This document shows, in pieces, positions 16,223 through 24,737 of a stretch of DNA of 64,000 nucleotides. The DNA lies in the IMG/VR virus record IMGVR_UViG_3300017697_000016, positions 1-64,000 of that record; one strand, given 5' to 3'. The stretch comes from a virus. Both the position numbers and the translations under genes were made by a program. Every line of letters begins with the position of its first letter. Position 1 is the stretch's first letter. The notes beneath the pieces are model-generated. The model worked only from the letters and a program-made list of their open reading frames with translations, was not told where the DNA came from and made no database searches.

Positions 16223-17716
16223 ATGATTAAATCGTTAACAGTTTTAGGTGGCGGCAATGCAGGATTAATGTCTGCATTATATCTCAAAACATCTGTACCA
16301 GATGTCAAGTTTACTATTATTAAGTCGAGTAAGATTGGCACAATTGGAGTAGGCGAAGGCAGTACAGAACACTGGATGTACTTTGCTAAAGCAGTAGGAA
16401 TTAGTTTTGTCGAGCTTGTTAAAGAGTGCGGCGCAACTTTTAAAATGGGATTAAAATTTGAAAACTGGCACGGTGATGGTACTAGTTATTTTCATAGTCT
16501 CCCAACTGCTTTTACACATCAAGATCCGCTTACCGGTGTTGCTCATCAGATGATGGGATTAATTGCCAACGGTACTAGTACTCAAGATCTAAATTGGAAG
16601 TTGCCAATGGAAGGATATGTTGCCGAACCGTTTGAGAACGTATTCCAGTTCCACTTTGATAGTGAAAAATTAAATGCATTTTTAATTAAAAAATCTATCG
16701 AAGCCGGTATTAATATTATCGAGGCTGATATCGTAAATACTAATGTAGATAATGAAGGCTTTGTAGAATCAATTGTAGACACTAACGGTAATGTACACTT
16801 CGCTGACTTCTTTATTGACAGTAGTGGATTTAATCGTGTTATTGCATCTAACGTAGGAGCAGGATGGGTTGATTGGTCGCATTATCTTCCATTAAATAGC
16901 GTCATTGCTTTTCAAACTCCTTACCAAGAAGAACTTCCTCCGTATACACTAGCACGTTGTATGAATGCAGGATGGATGTGGCGAGCGCCTGTACAAGAAC
17001 GCTTTGGTAACGGTTATGTATATGATGACAGATTTATTACCGAAGAAGAAGCATTAACAGAAGTTCAACAATACTTTGACTTTCCATTAAAAGTAGGTCG
17101 TAAAATAAAATATAAATCAGGACATGTTAATAAGGCATGGATTAAAAATGTAGTATCTATCGGACTTAGTAGTAACTTTGTAGAGCCATTAGAAGCCAGC
17201 AGTATTTCTACTACTATTCAACAAAGCAGATTATTAGCAACTGCATTATGGAACTGGACACGTGAAGACACTGCATCCCCCGATAAGTATAATGAAGTAG
17301 TAGATAATATGATGCATAATATTTTAGACTTTATTCAGTTACACTACTACACACAACGAGAAGATACAGAGTTTTGGAGATGGGTTAAAAATGAATTACC
17401 TAGAACAGAATTTATTAAGAACAACTTAGAAAATTTTAAAACTAATTTTGTAAATCAACTACTTTTGCCCGAAGACGGCGCAGCAGATAACTATATGATA
17501 TACGATTGCTTAAATTGGATTCAAGTTATGCACGGATTACGTATGTTTGATGTCGACTCAATAAAAGAATTATACAACAGACGATGTAAACAATTTTATA
17601 GTAAGTTAGATGCAGAGCAATTAAGTTATTTGCCTAACGAACCAACAGCAGATTATTGGTTTACTTGCAGGGATGCAATTAATATTATTAACAACGAACT
17701 AAAGGTACAACTATGA
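16223..17716 (+). CDS. Tryptophan-halogenase-like flavoprotein B
   Basis: The start is the ATG at 16223 with GAGAGG 6 nt upstream. The 497-aa product has the GGGNAG FAD motif, VGVGEGSTEHW, and the catalytic lysine K74 in ATFKMGLKF. The WxWxIP motif is changed to W251-M-W253-R-A255-P256 and PLES is changed to PLEA (A325). These changes suggest a divergent halogenase or a related flavin monooxygenase with a different substrate or halide site. It shares about its whole length with the next gene: the GSTEHW, NWHGDGT, HQD, FIDSSGF and EPLEA blocks all occur at the same positions, so the two are tandem duplicates. The stop overlaps the next start by ATGA. Confidence 0.85.
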   Translation: MIKSLTVLGGGNAGLMSALYLKTSVPDVKFTIIKSSKIGTIGVGEGSTEHWMYFAKAVGISFVELVKECGATFKMGLKFENWHGDGTSYFHSLPTAFTHQDPLTGVAHQMMGLIANGTSTQDLNWKLPMEGYVAEPFENVFQFHFDSEKLNAFLIKKSIEAGINIIEADIVNTNVDNEGFVESIVDTNGNVHFADFFIDSSGFNRVIASNVGAGWVDWSHYLPLNSVIAFQTPYQEELPPYTLARCMNAGWMWRAPVQERFGNGYVYDDRFITEEEALTEVQQYFDFPLKVGRKIKYKSGHVNKAWIKNVVSIGLSSNFVEPLEASSISTTIQQSRLLATALWNWTREDTASPDKYNEVVDNMMHNILDFIQLHYYTQREDTEFWRWVKNELPRTEFIKNNLENFKTNFVNQLLLPEDGAADNYMIYDCLNWIQVMHGLRMFDVDSIKELYNRRCKQFYSKLDAEQLSYLPNEPTADYWFTCRDAINIINNELKVQL

Positions 17717-19221
17717 TTAAATCACTATGCATTCTAGGTGGCGGCACAGCTGGGCTTATTGCAGCGTTAATGGCAAGATCATCATATCCAAAATTAAGTA
17801 TTACAGTAGTAGAATCAAGTGAATACGGAATTGTCGGAGTGGGGGAAGGCAGTACAGAACACTGGGCAGGATTTATGCAGCACATTGACGTTGATGTTCC
17901 TACATTAGTTAGAGAAACTGCTGCTACATATAAGACAGGAATTAGATTTACTAACTGGCACGGCGATGGCACAGAATATTGGCACAACTTATTTGAAGAC
18001 TTGTCTCATCAAGATCAAAAAGTCGGACTATACACAGGCATGATTAAGTTAATTGCAGATAATGTAGATCCTGTTGATACAGTATTGCCGACTGGACGTA
18101 AATCATTACACGCACAGCCGTTGCACTATTCGGTACACCAATACCATTTCGATACTAACAAATTAAATGTATTCATGCATAAGCTATGCAGCGAACGAAA
18201 TATTACAGTTATTGACGATAAAATTAATGACGTTACGCTAGATAGTCAGGGCAATGTACACAAGTTAATTGGTGAGAAAGATTTTTACACCGCAGATTTC
18301 TTTATTGACAGTAGTGGCTTTCGACGAGTAATTAGCTCTAAACTTAATGTTAAATGGAACAGTTGTGCAGATCAATTGCCTATGAATTCTGCATTAGCAG
18401 CACCTACGCCATACGAAGAAGAAATTCCTTCACATACCGAAGCTAGAGCATTAAGTTCAGGATGGATGTGGCGTATCCCTACGCAAGATAGATTTGGTAA
18501 CGGGTATGTTTACTGCGACAAATTTATTAGTGACGAAGATGCCGAAGCAGAATTTAAATCACAATTTCCGTATGAAATTACAGTTGCTAAAAAAATTAAA
18601 TTTGAAGCAGGTTACTTAGACGAGCTATGGGTTAAAAATTGTCTTAATGTAGGCTTAGCAGGAATGTTTGTTGAACCGCTTGAAGCAACTAGTATTGGAT
18701 TTACTATTCAACAGATGTTTGGATTCTTAATAAGTTTGCCAAATTGTAGTTCTAAAAATACACTAGCACGAAGCACATACAACGATACATTTAAAATAGT
18801 TGCACAAAATATTATTGACTTTGTGCAACTACATTACTTTACTGAAAGAAAAGATAGTGAATTTTGGAAGTGGTGCAACAACGGCGGCATTACTAAATCA
18901 GAATTTAACAAAACACATTTAGATAACTTTAAAAAAACATTGCCGGGGCAATACGCATTTCAAGATAAGTTTTTAATGTTTAAAGAGTTAAACTGGTTGC
19001 AAGTTATGCATGGATTACGCCTGTACGATTATAAAACACTTAATGAATGGTTCTACGATAACTTAACTCATACTATTCCGTTTATCGAAGAACAACTTAG
19101 AGAACGAGAATTTGTTACATCAAGTATTCAATATTTTTCACATAGAGAAGCGTTGCGTCATTTGACAGAACTTACAGAAACTATGATGATAAGAGATATT
19201 AAAGATTTAATTAGTACGTAG
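17713..19221 (+). CDS. Tryptophan-halogenase-like flavoprotein C
   Basis: This 502-aa protein is the tandem paralogue of halogenase B. FAD motif GGGTAG (10-15), VGVGEGSTEHW, K74 in ATYKTGIRF and W251-M-W253-R-I255-P256 are all present, so the WxWxIP signature is intact here although PLES is PLEA (E324, A325). The family transfers halide through hypohalous acid and a lysine chloramine to an aromatic or other electron-rich carbon; substrate is unknown. Start ATG overlaps the stop of B. Its last 11 bp overlap the end of the oxygenase gene on the opposite strand, with no terminator between. Confidence 0.87.
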   Translation: MIKSLCILGGGTAGLIAALMARSSYPKLSITVVESSEYGIVGVGEGSTEHWAGFMQHIDVDVPTLVRETAATYKTGIRFTNWHGDGTEYWHNLFEDLSHQDQKVGLYTGMIKLIADNVDPVDTVLPTGRKSLHAQPLHYSVHQYHFDTNKLNVFMHKLCSERNITVIDDKINDVTLDSQGNVHKLIGEKDFYTADFFIDSSGFRRVISSKLNVKWNSCADQLPMNSALAAPTPYEEEIPSHTEARALSSGWMWRIPTQDRFGNGYVYCDKFISDEDAEAEFKSQFPYEITVAKKIKFEAGYLDELWVKNCLNVGLAGMFVEPLEATSIGFTIQQMFGFLISLPNCSSKNTLARSTYNDTFKIVAQNIIDFVQLHYFTERKDSEFWKWCNNGGITKSEFNKTHLDNFKKTLPGQYAFQDKFLMFKELNWLQVMHGLRLYDYKTLNEWFYDNLTHTIPFIEEQLREREFVTSSIQYFSHREALRHLTELTETMMIRDIKDLIST

Positions 19222-19762
19222 CACCGTCAATCTCAGTATCGCTATTGAAACTAATGATAGTTTTTGGTGTTGCTGTTTTGTTTACAGGTGCCCTATGTAT
19301 AACAAAACTAGGAAATGTAAGTATATCGCCTTCTTGAACATCCATTGTAATAACTTCACGACTCCACGGATCAATTAGTTCTGTTTTTGGAGTGCCGTCA
19401 GGTAAGTCCAAATAATACACATTAGTCCATTGACATTTAGTGTGTACATGCCATCCGTGTGTGCTACCTGTATTATATTGTTGAAACCAAATATTATGTA
19501 TGCTATAAGATGCATAACCCAATTCACTGTATATAGATGTTAGTGCTTTTAATAAATGAGGCTGCATTACATCTGTCCAAGGACGTGGATCGTACGACTC
19601 TTTGTAATCGCAACGAGTTATATCTAAAGTACTAGTACCTTCTTCGTAAATTCTTTCTGCACTATCTTGTTCTCTAATTAATTTTAACACAGAGTCTTTT
19701 ATTAATGTGTGCTCTTCAAACTTAGTAATGATGGCAGGAACTGTTAGTTTAATCTTCTTCAA
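19211..19762 (-). CDS. Predicted 2-oxoglutarate/Fe(II) oxygenase, PF13759-like
   Basis: This 183-aa protein has the motif HGWHVHTKCQWTNVYYLD (candidate ligands H105 and H107), an acidic strand EGDILTFPSF and the distal histidine H156 in VIHRAP. The usual arginine that binds 2-oxoglutarate is replaced by lysine (K167 in PKTIISFNS), which may alter cosubstrate binding. The start is TTG at 19762, overlapping the upstream stop (TTGA), with no other Met until the middle. It is the last gene of a long minus-strand oxygenase operon and overlaps halogenase C at its end. Confidence 0.72.
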   Translation of the reverse strand: MKKIKLTVPAIITKFEEHTLIKDSVLKLIREQDSAERIYEEGTSTLDITRCDYKESYDPRPWTDVMQPHLLKALTSIYSELGYASYSIHNIWFQQYNTGSTHGWHVHTKCQWTNVYYLDLPDGTPKTELIDPWSREVITMDVQEGDILTFPSFVIHRAPVNKTATPKTIISFNSDTEIDGATY

Positions 19763-20400
19763 TCTAAATGATCCTTAGTTATAATTTGCTTACTATTCAT
19801 CATCATCTGTTCTAATTCTATATGCACGTTTTCTGAGACACTGTCCCATGGCATTCCCATTGCAGGACGTCCGTCCCATTTTAAGTCTGCGTTTGTGCCG
19901 TTAGCATCTACGTATTGTATAAATGCTTGTATTTGTTCATTGCCTTTAAACGCACCTTTGCGCCAGTGCGGCAGTTTATTTCCGGGATATATTAACATAT
20001 CGCCCTTTTCTAATAAAACTCTTTCAATTGTATCGTCTTCATGCTTTACACACAGTAACCAATCAACATCATCTTTATCTAACGTTACTGACACAGTGTA
20101 CTCTGAACTTCTGCGATCATAATGAGGATGAAGTACTGCTCCTGTCCTGTATATTCTTCCGTACGAATACGATGGATATAAAGTTTTATTTACGGCTGCT
20201 TCAACTTGAGGCTGTATTAATAAAGATAGTGTTTCAATAAACAACGGTGAATAAACAGAAAAACTTTCTGCCATGCCTTGTTCTTTACCAGCATCGGGAT
20301 TCATGATATCTATACAGCTATCCATCATACGAAACTCTGCTGATATAAAATCGCATATATCTAAACTTACTGCATTTTTTATAACTGTAACTTCACTCAT
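19759..20400 (-). CDS. Predicted 2-oxoglutarate/Fe(II) prolyl-4-hydroxylase-like oxygenase
   Basis: This 213-aa protein has the classical H-x-D iron motif in HPHYDRRSSEYTVSVTLD (H93, D95), as in the PKHD/prolyl 4-hydroxylase group. It is followed by EKGDMLIYPGNKLPHWR (distal H145). The expected basic 2-oxoglutarate residue is unclear but may be K152 in FKGNEQIQAFIQYV. Such enzymes often hydroxylate proteins or peptides. It overlaps the next gene at TTGA and the previous gene at ATGA, so it is translated as part of the chain. Confidence 0.78.
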   Translation of the reverse strand: MSEVTVIKNAVSLDICDFISAEFRMMDSCIDIMNPDAGKEQGMAESFSVYSPLFIETLSLLIQPQVEAAVNKTLYPSYSYGRIYRTGAVLHPHYDRRSSEYTVSVTLDKDDVDWLLCVKHEDDTIERVLLEKGDMLIYPGNKLPHWRKGAFKGNEQIQAFIQYVDANGTNADLKWDGRPAMGMPWDSVSENVHIELEQMMMNSKQIITKDHLD

Positions 20401-20924
20401 AGTATTGGCACCAAACTAAATTGTTCAAAGGGCAAGGCAGGCTCGTCGTGTACATCAAAGCCTAATGTCATCCTTGGCGTGTTAAATTCTTCTATTACTT
20501 CTACTTTATGCTGACGATAACCTGGACCGATATAAATGTTTCCAATTTCATTTTTTATTTCGTATCCTTCAAACATTGTTTTTGTCTCTTTTGGATCAAT
20601 ACTAATATATCCATGAAACGTCCAATCGTGTCCGTGCCAGTCTAACACTTGAGTAGGCATATGATAATTTATCCACGACTGCATCCATAAAGGTTTGTCG
20701 TGTCCTGCAAAAGTTCTTATGTGGGTTGATAATTCTTTAAACAACTCGTAGAATACAGGCGACGGTGATGTCGCAGCAAATACATTGTACATTCCATATG
20801 CCCAAGTTGAGTCTTTATTTGGAAACGCATTTAAAAAATGTCCATGCACTCTATGTAAATCACGCACCATATATTCATGATTATCTATTACATTTTGAGA
20901 CTTATGTAATACCCAATCGCTCAA
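20397..20924 (-). CDS. Predicted 2-oxoglutarate/Fe(II) oxygenase-like protein
   Basis: This 175-aa protein has a candidate metal site WHGHDWTFHGYISID (H97, H99 or D100), then GNIYIGPGYRQHKVEV (distal H139) and R151 in PRMTLGFDV. This follows the proximal His-x-His/Asp, distal His, Arg order of the double-stranded beta-helix oxygenases, though the exact proximal ligand pair is ambiguous. Start is TTG at 20924, overlapping the stop of the upstream gene (TTGA). It is the fourth gene from the end of the minus-strand chain. Confidence 0.68.
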   Translation of the reverse strand: MSDWVLHKSQNVIDNHEYMVRDLHRVHGHFLNAFPNKDSTWAYGMYNVFAATSPSPVFYELFKELSTHIRTFAGHDKPLWMQSWINYHMPTQVLDWHGHDWTFHGYISIDPKETKTMFEGYEIKNEIGNIYIGPGYRQHKVEVIEEFNTPRMTLGFDVHDEPALPFEQFSLVPIL

Positions 20925-21526
20925 AACAATAATCCTAAATTAATATTTACAACGCACCTAAATTTACTTTCTCTAGCAAATGAACTTGCATGATAAGTGT
21001 GCCCAGGAAAAATAACTACCCTTCCTTTTTTAGGCGTAACACGTTGTCTTACAGTAAAGTTATTTTTTTGCATTTCGTCAAAGTCTTTTTCAAACGTAGG
21101 ATTTGATTCATTAAAAATAAAAGTATCTCCGTCGCTATCGTTGACATAATAGATAGCAATATAATGAGGATACAAACTGTCAATATGCGGCATATGCCAG
21201 TCTAATTTAGAGTACTTGTTTTGATGTGTTAAGTTAAAGCGCATACGTTCTAACATATTAAACTGTACAGGAGACTTGTCTGCAATAGACAAATATAACG
21301 GATATATTGATTCAAAAAACGGAGAAACTGCTTTTTGTTCTTCATACAGAAAATGATTAAACCCTTGTATGTTTTCTTCGTCCTTAGCAAGTTGCTCTTC
21401 ATTTGAAACTAAGTTTGTATTAAAATACCACGGAAACTGCAAACTAGTCACTTTGTCTAAAATGTGATTTTGATATGTTACAGGTATAACATCATCAATT
21501 ACATAAATTTCATTATCTAGTTCCAT
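20921..21526 (-). CDS. Predicted 2-oxoglutarate/Fe(II) oxygenase, type A copy
   Basis: The ATG at 21526 is preferred because it follows the upstream stop by 1 nt and AAGGCGG lies about 6 nt before it; a TTG 18 nt upstream is possible. The 201-aa protein has PHID (H114-D116), the strand HYIAIYYVNDSDGDTFIF, GRVVIFPGHTYHASSF with H179 as the distal ligand, and R190. It is a paralogue of the gene at 22861-23439, matching in GFNH/GFTH, the LYYLNKSDGDT-like block and the FPGHTYHAS block. The pair flanks another paralogous pair. Confidence 0.82.
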   Translation of the reverse strand: MELDNEIYVIDDVIPVTYQNHILDKVTSLQFPWYFNTNLVSNEEQLAKDEENIQGFNHFLYEEQKAVSPFFESIYPLYLSIADKSPVQFNMLERMRFNLTHQNKYSKLDWHMPHIDSLYPHYIAIYYVNDSDGDTFIFNESNPTFEKDFDEMQKNNFTVRQRVTPKKGRVVIFPGHTYHASSFARESKFRCVVNINLGLLF

Positions 21527-21527
21527 G

Positions 21528-22229
21528 TTATCCGCCTTTTGCAAAAAATACTAATGTTAATCTCGAATCTTCTTTAGTCTTGCCAAAGAAATTATTTGGA
21601 GCATGCCACACTTTTGGATCAAATAAAATACATCTATTATAAACATTTTCAATAGTCATAGTAGGCCTAAATGTTGCACGTTGCTCTTCTCGGTATCTAG
21701 CTAGTGCAGCACGTTCATCTTCATTTGCATGTAACACATCCTTATGAAAGAAATCACTATATCGATCTGCATCGACTGCTATTTGATCTTTATAAATTGT
21801 TGTACCGCTGTTCGGAGCAGGTTCTGGATTTAAATAAATTAATCCAGAAACACTAAGAGTCGGATCATCATCGTGAACCCAGCCGTTGCCGTAAGTTTCA
21901 TCAATTAAATGAAAGTTAGCCCATAGCTGTTCAAACCCTTTAAACATTGGTAAGTGTACTAGAAGTCGTTTTGCAAAGTCTTCAAAAGCTCCTTGATCAA
22001 TTTGATTAAGAAATTGCGTTCGTGATCCTGGATATGTACTATCTGAAGCTAATTTATATTCTTGACTTAGTGCCAATGTCCTCCAAAGAGACGGAACATC
22101 AAAAAAGTTATCGATAATTTTTGTAGGTAAAAATTTATGTTTTCTTCGATTTTTTAAATCACGGTTTTGAATTAAGTCTACACTGTTTCTAGAATTATCC
22201 AAAATACTTTCTAAATTAACTTCTCTCAT
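21528..22229 (-). CDS. Predicted 2-oxoglutarate/Fe(II) oxygenase, type B copy 1
   Basis: This 233-aa protein has H119-D-D121 in GWVHDDDPTLSVSGLIYL, a distal H209 in FDPKVWHAPNNFFGKT and R223 in SRLTLVFF. The GWVHDD...SGLIYLNPE arrangement resembles the DUF6445-type set within the oxygenase fold. An N-terminal basic extension of about 30 residues (NRRKHKFLP) is missing from its partner. It is a close tandem paralogue of the next gene upstream (22226-22861), sharing NNFFGKTKED and YREEQRATF. Translation is coupled by ATGA overlap. Confidence 0.8.
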   Translation of the reverse strand: MREVNLESILDNSRNSVDLIQNRDLKNRRKHKFLPTKIIDNFFDVPSLWRTLALSQEYKLASDSTYPGSRTQFLNQIDQGAFEDFAKRLLVHLPMFKGFEQLWANFHLIDETYGNGWVHDDDPTLSVSGLIYLNPEPAPNSGTTIYKDQIAVDADRYSDFFHKDVLHANEDERAALARYREEQRATFRPTMTIENVYNRCILFDPKVWHAPNNFFGKTKEDSRLTLVFFAKGG

Positions 22230-22861
22230 CTGATTGCGTTCCCAAAAAATACTAATGTCATTCTAGCGTCTTCTTTAGTCTTGCCAAAGAAGTCATTTGC
22301 ACTATGCCAAGTACGAGGATCAAACATTACGCATCTATTATATAAGAAGTCTACTTCAGCTTCAGGAGGAAAAGTTGCACGTTGCTCTTCTCTATATTTC
22401 CAAAACTTCTTACGTTCTTCGGCATTTTCGTTTGTAACATCCTGTTGAAACATCTCTGTATAAAACTCTCCGTTAAATTCTTCAACATCTTTATAAAATG
22501 TTGTACCAGAGTGTAGCGGACATTCCGGAGTTAGGTATATAATACCTGCAACATCATGAATAGGATTGTCGTCATGGACCCAACCTCTGCCCCATGTTTC
22601 GTCAATGATCTGAAAGGTTGATTGAATTTCATCAAACCCTTTAAACATTGGAAGATGTTCTAATAATTTGCATTCTAGTACTTCGTATAACTCCATACTA
22701 ATTTCTTGCAGCATTGGTGATCTTAATCCTGGCCAAGTGCCTCGCTCTCCTTTGTAGTACTCTAACTCTAACGCCATTTTACGTATTAAGTCCGGAGTTT
22801 CAAAGAAGTTATCTACAACTGTAGTAGGGATCCAAGGAGTACCTTTACCGCGATCAGGCAT
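22226..22861 (-). CDS. Predicted 2-oxoglutarate/Fe(II) oxygenase, type B copy 2
   Basis: This 211-aa paralogue of the adjacent gene has H96-D-D98 in GWVHDDNPIHDVAGIIYL, H186 in FDPRTWHSANDFFGKT and R200 in ARMTLVFF. Both copies keep all iron and cosubstrate residues, suggesting they are active and have diverged in substrate pocket. Its start overlaps the stop of the upstream type A copy (TAATG), and its stop overlaps the downstream start (ATGA). Confidence 0.8.
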   Translation of the reverse strand: MPDRGKGTPWIPTTVVDNFFETPDLIRKMALELEYYKGERGTWPGLRSPMLQEISMELYEVLECKLLEHLPMFKGFDEIQSTFQIIDETWGRGWVHDDNPIHDVAGIIYLTPECPLHSGTTFYKDVEEFNGEFYTEMFQQDVTNENAEERKKFWKYREEQRATFPPEAEVDFLYNRCVMFDPRTWHSANDFFGKTKEDARMTLVFFGNAIR

Positions 22862-23439
22862 TATATCTTCTCCGCAGTAAAGTTCATTGTTAATACAATT
22901 CTACTAGGTAGCATCTTAGGACACGTACTAGCATGATAGTGTCTACCATTAAATACTGCAAACTTTCCCATTTCTGGAGCAACATCAACACGTGGAACAT
23001 ATTTTTCAGAAGCTTCAGTTTGATCAAAGATTACAGTATCGCCATCACTTTTATTTAAGTAGTACAATGCAGTGTAGTGATCAAAATCACAATCAACATG
23101 AGGCTGATTATAAACATAAGGCTGACTCGGTAAATTGTATCTAGTTTTTAATAAAAACCCTAACCTAAAACGAATTACTCCAATTGGTTTCAGTCCTGCT
23201 GCTGCGCATCCGTTTTCGAATACTGGTTTAAACATTTCAAAGTAATCACTTTGTGTTCCGTTATTGTTAAACAACAAATGTGTAAAGCCTGGGGTATTTG
23301 CTCCGGGCTTAGTTGCTCTTTCATAAGTTGTATCTTCTAAATAGTGCCACGGAAATGTAACATCAGTAACAGCATTGTATAATTTTTTCTGATATTCGCT
23401 GTCAACAATGTTAGAAAATTCTTGTAATTCAATTGCCAT
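22861..23439 (-). CDS. Predicted 2-oxoglutarate/Fe(II) oxygenase, type A copy 2
   Basis: The ATG at 23439 is preferred over an extension to 23487, since AGGA lies about 8 nt upstream and the paralogue begins at the same place. The 192-aa product has H114-V-D116 in QPHVDCDFDHYTALYYL, H169 in NGRHYHASTCP and R180 in SRIVLTMNF. The SDGDTVIFD block matches the type A paralogue at 20921. The start overlaps the JmjC-like gene by 11 bp. Confidence 0.82.
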   Translation of the reverse strand: MAIELQEFSNIVDSEYQKKLYNAVTDVTFPWHYLEDTTYERATKPGANTPGFTHLLFNNNGTQSDYFEMFKPVFENGCAAAGLKPIGVIRFRLGFLLKTRYNLPSQPYVYNQPHVDCDFDHYTALYYLNKSDGDTVIFDQTEASEKYVPRVDVAPEMGKFAVFNGRHYHASTCPKMLPSRIVLTMNFTAEKI

Positions 23440-24154
23440 TTTTATTAATCCTATACTTGTTTCTATCGACTGCATTAGTTGGTGCATCAGTTTTTAATCT
23501 TTGCCAACACGGAATACTAATAGATAGTCTAGTATTAGTTGGCTCTGCAATATGATATGCTCTTGACGGAATGTACAATGCATCACCTGGTTCAAGGGTA
23601 ACATCAATTGCTGCACGTAGTGCATTATTATTTACTCTTCCATTCATTCGTCCAGTTGCAAATAGGCTTGAAATCCTATTTTCAAATACTTTCCAGTGTG
23701 TTGTGCCTTCTACTTGAATAATAAAATTTGACGGATAGTCGTCATGTACTGAAAAAGAACTGTGTGATTTTAGTCCTGCATATACATGAATAGCTGCATG
23801 AACATCAAACATTTCTTCAAATCGACTTAGTAATTCATTTGTATAATCATTATGAAATCCGTAATTAGTAATTACTAACCCGGCGCCGTTATTTACTTTG
23901 TCAAAAATAAATTGCTTATCTTGTACAGGCTTATAGTAGTTCCACGCCTTTTGATGTTCTGGTATTACAATCTTATTACAATGTTCGTCAATTAGTTCAA
24001 ACTCGTAAAAGTTTGTGTTATTCATGCAATCTTCTACATCATTCCACGTTACTAGCTGTTCGGGATTACTAATAAAGTTTTTAAAATAACATGGCTTGTC
24101 ATCATTTTCTAAATCAACTTTAGTAAAGATCTTTTCTGCTAAGTCATGATACAT
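23429..24154 (-). CDS. JmjC / cupin-8-like oxygenase
   Basis: This 241-aa protein has the JmjC-type layout: an N-terminal 'cupin entry' with PCYFKNFISNPEQLVTW, then H137-D-D139 in SFSVHDDYPSNFIIQVEG with W154 in THWKVFEN, and H201 in IPSRAYHIAEP. The family hydroxylates protein side chains, for example on ribosomal proteins, or factors such as HIF in eukaryotes, and needs Fe(II) and 2-oxoglutarate. It is the only member of this fold in the cluster, so it may act on a protein substrate. Both ends overlap neighbours by 11 bp. Confidence 0.85.
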   Translation of the reverse strand: MYHDLAEKIFTKVDLENDDKPCYFKNFISNPEQLVTWNDVEDCMNNTNFYEFELIDEHCNKIVIPEHQKAWNYYKPVQDKQFIFDKVNNGAGLVITNYGFHNDYTNELLSRFEEMFDVHAAIHVYAGLKSHSSFSVHDDYPSNFIIQVEGTTHWKVFENRISSLFATGRMNGRVNNNALRAAIDVTLEPGDALYIPSRAYHIAEPTNTRLSISIPCWQRLKTDAPTNAVDRNKYRINKNGN

Positions 24155-24737
24155 CTACAATCTCCAAATTAAAAGCTAGTGACACTCTTTCTTCTTCGGT
24201 TTGACTAGGCAATACTCCGTGCGGTAGGTACGAAGGGAACAACACCATTCTTCCATCTCTAGGTGGATATCGGCAGGTGGCTCCACTAATAGCAGTATGT
24301 GTGTCAATGTGTGCTGCTGATGCGATGATATGATCCTCGCTTGTATTTTTATAGAAAACAATGTCGCTTGCATTATTTGGAACAGTTACGTAGAACGTGC
24401 CTGATAAAAAAGAGCCAGCGTGAGTATGAATTTGATTTGAGTGACCTTTGCCGTTAACATTGAACCATAAATTGAGCATTTTAAATTTGTAACCTGGTGC
24501 GTAACCGTAGTCGCCTAAGCAGCGTTCAGAAGCACCTAAAATATAATCTATTAATGTGCTAAGTTCATTATGATCGCCGCCTTTAAAGTCTGCCGACTGC
24601 CATCCTCCATTATTACTAATTTGTCTGCCATTAGGGTCTTCGTCGCGAAGTCGTTGACATAGCGCTCTTATAGGTTCAAGGTTTATATTTGTGTCATCCC
24701 ACCAAATCGGTGTAGGAAAATAAAAATCTAAATTCAT
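24144..24737 (-). CDS. Predicted 2-oxoglutarate/Fe(II) oxygenase (PF13759-like)
   Basis: This 197-aa protein matches the 2OG-FeII_Oxy_5 group: the N-terminal YFPTPIWW, then NQIHTHAGSFLSGTFYVTVP (H104-T-H106), PPRDGRMVLFPSYLPHGVLP (H173) and R184 in EEERVSLAFNLEI. A glycine-rich NGKGHSNQ turn precedes the iron site. Similar genes are frequent in T4-like marine phages. The start overlaps the upstream stop by ATGA. Confidence 0.85.
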   Translation of the reverse strand: MNLDFYFPTPIWWDDTNINLEPIRALCQRLRDEDPNGRQISNNGGWQSADFKGGDHNELSTLIDYILGASERCLGDYGYAPGYKFKMLNLWFNVNGKGHSNQIHTHAGSFLSGTFYVTVPNNASDIVFYKNTSEDHIIASAAHIDTHTAISGATCRYPPRDGRMVLFPSYLPHGVLPSQTEEERVSLAFNLEIVDVS

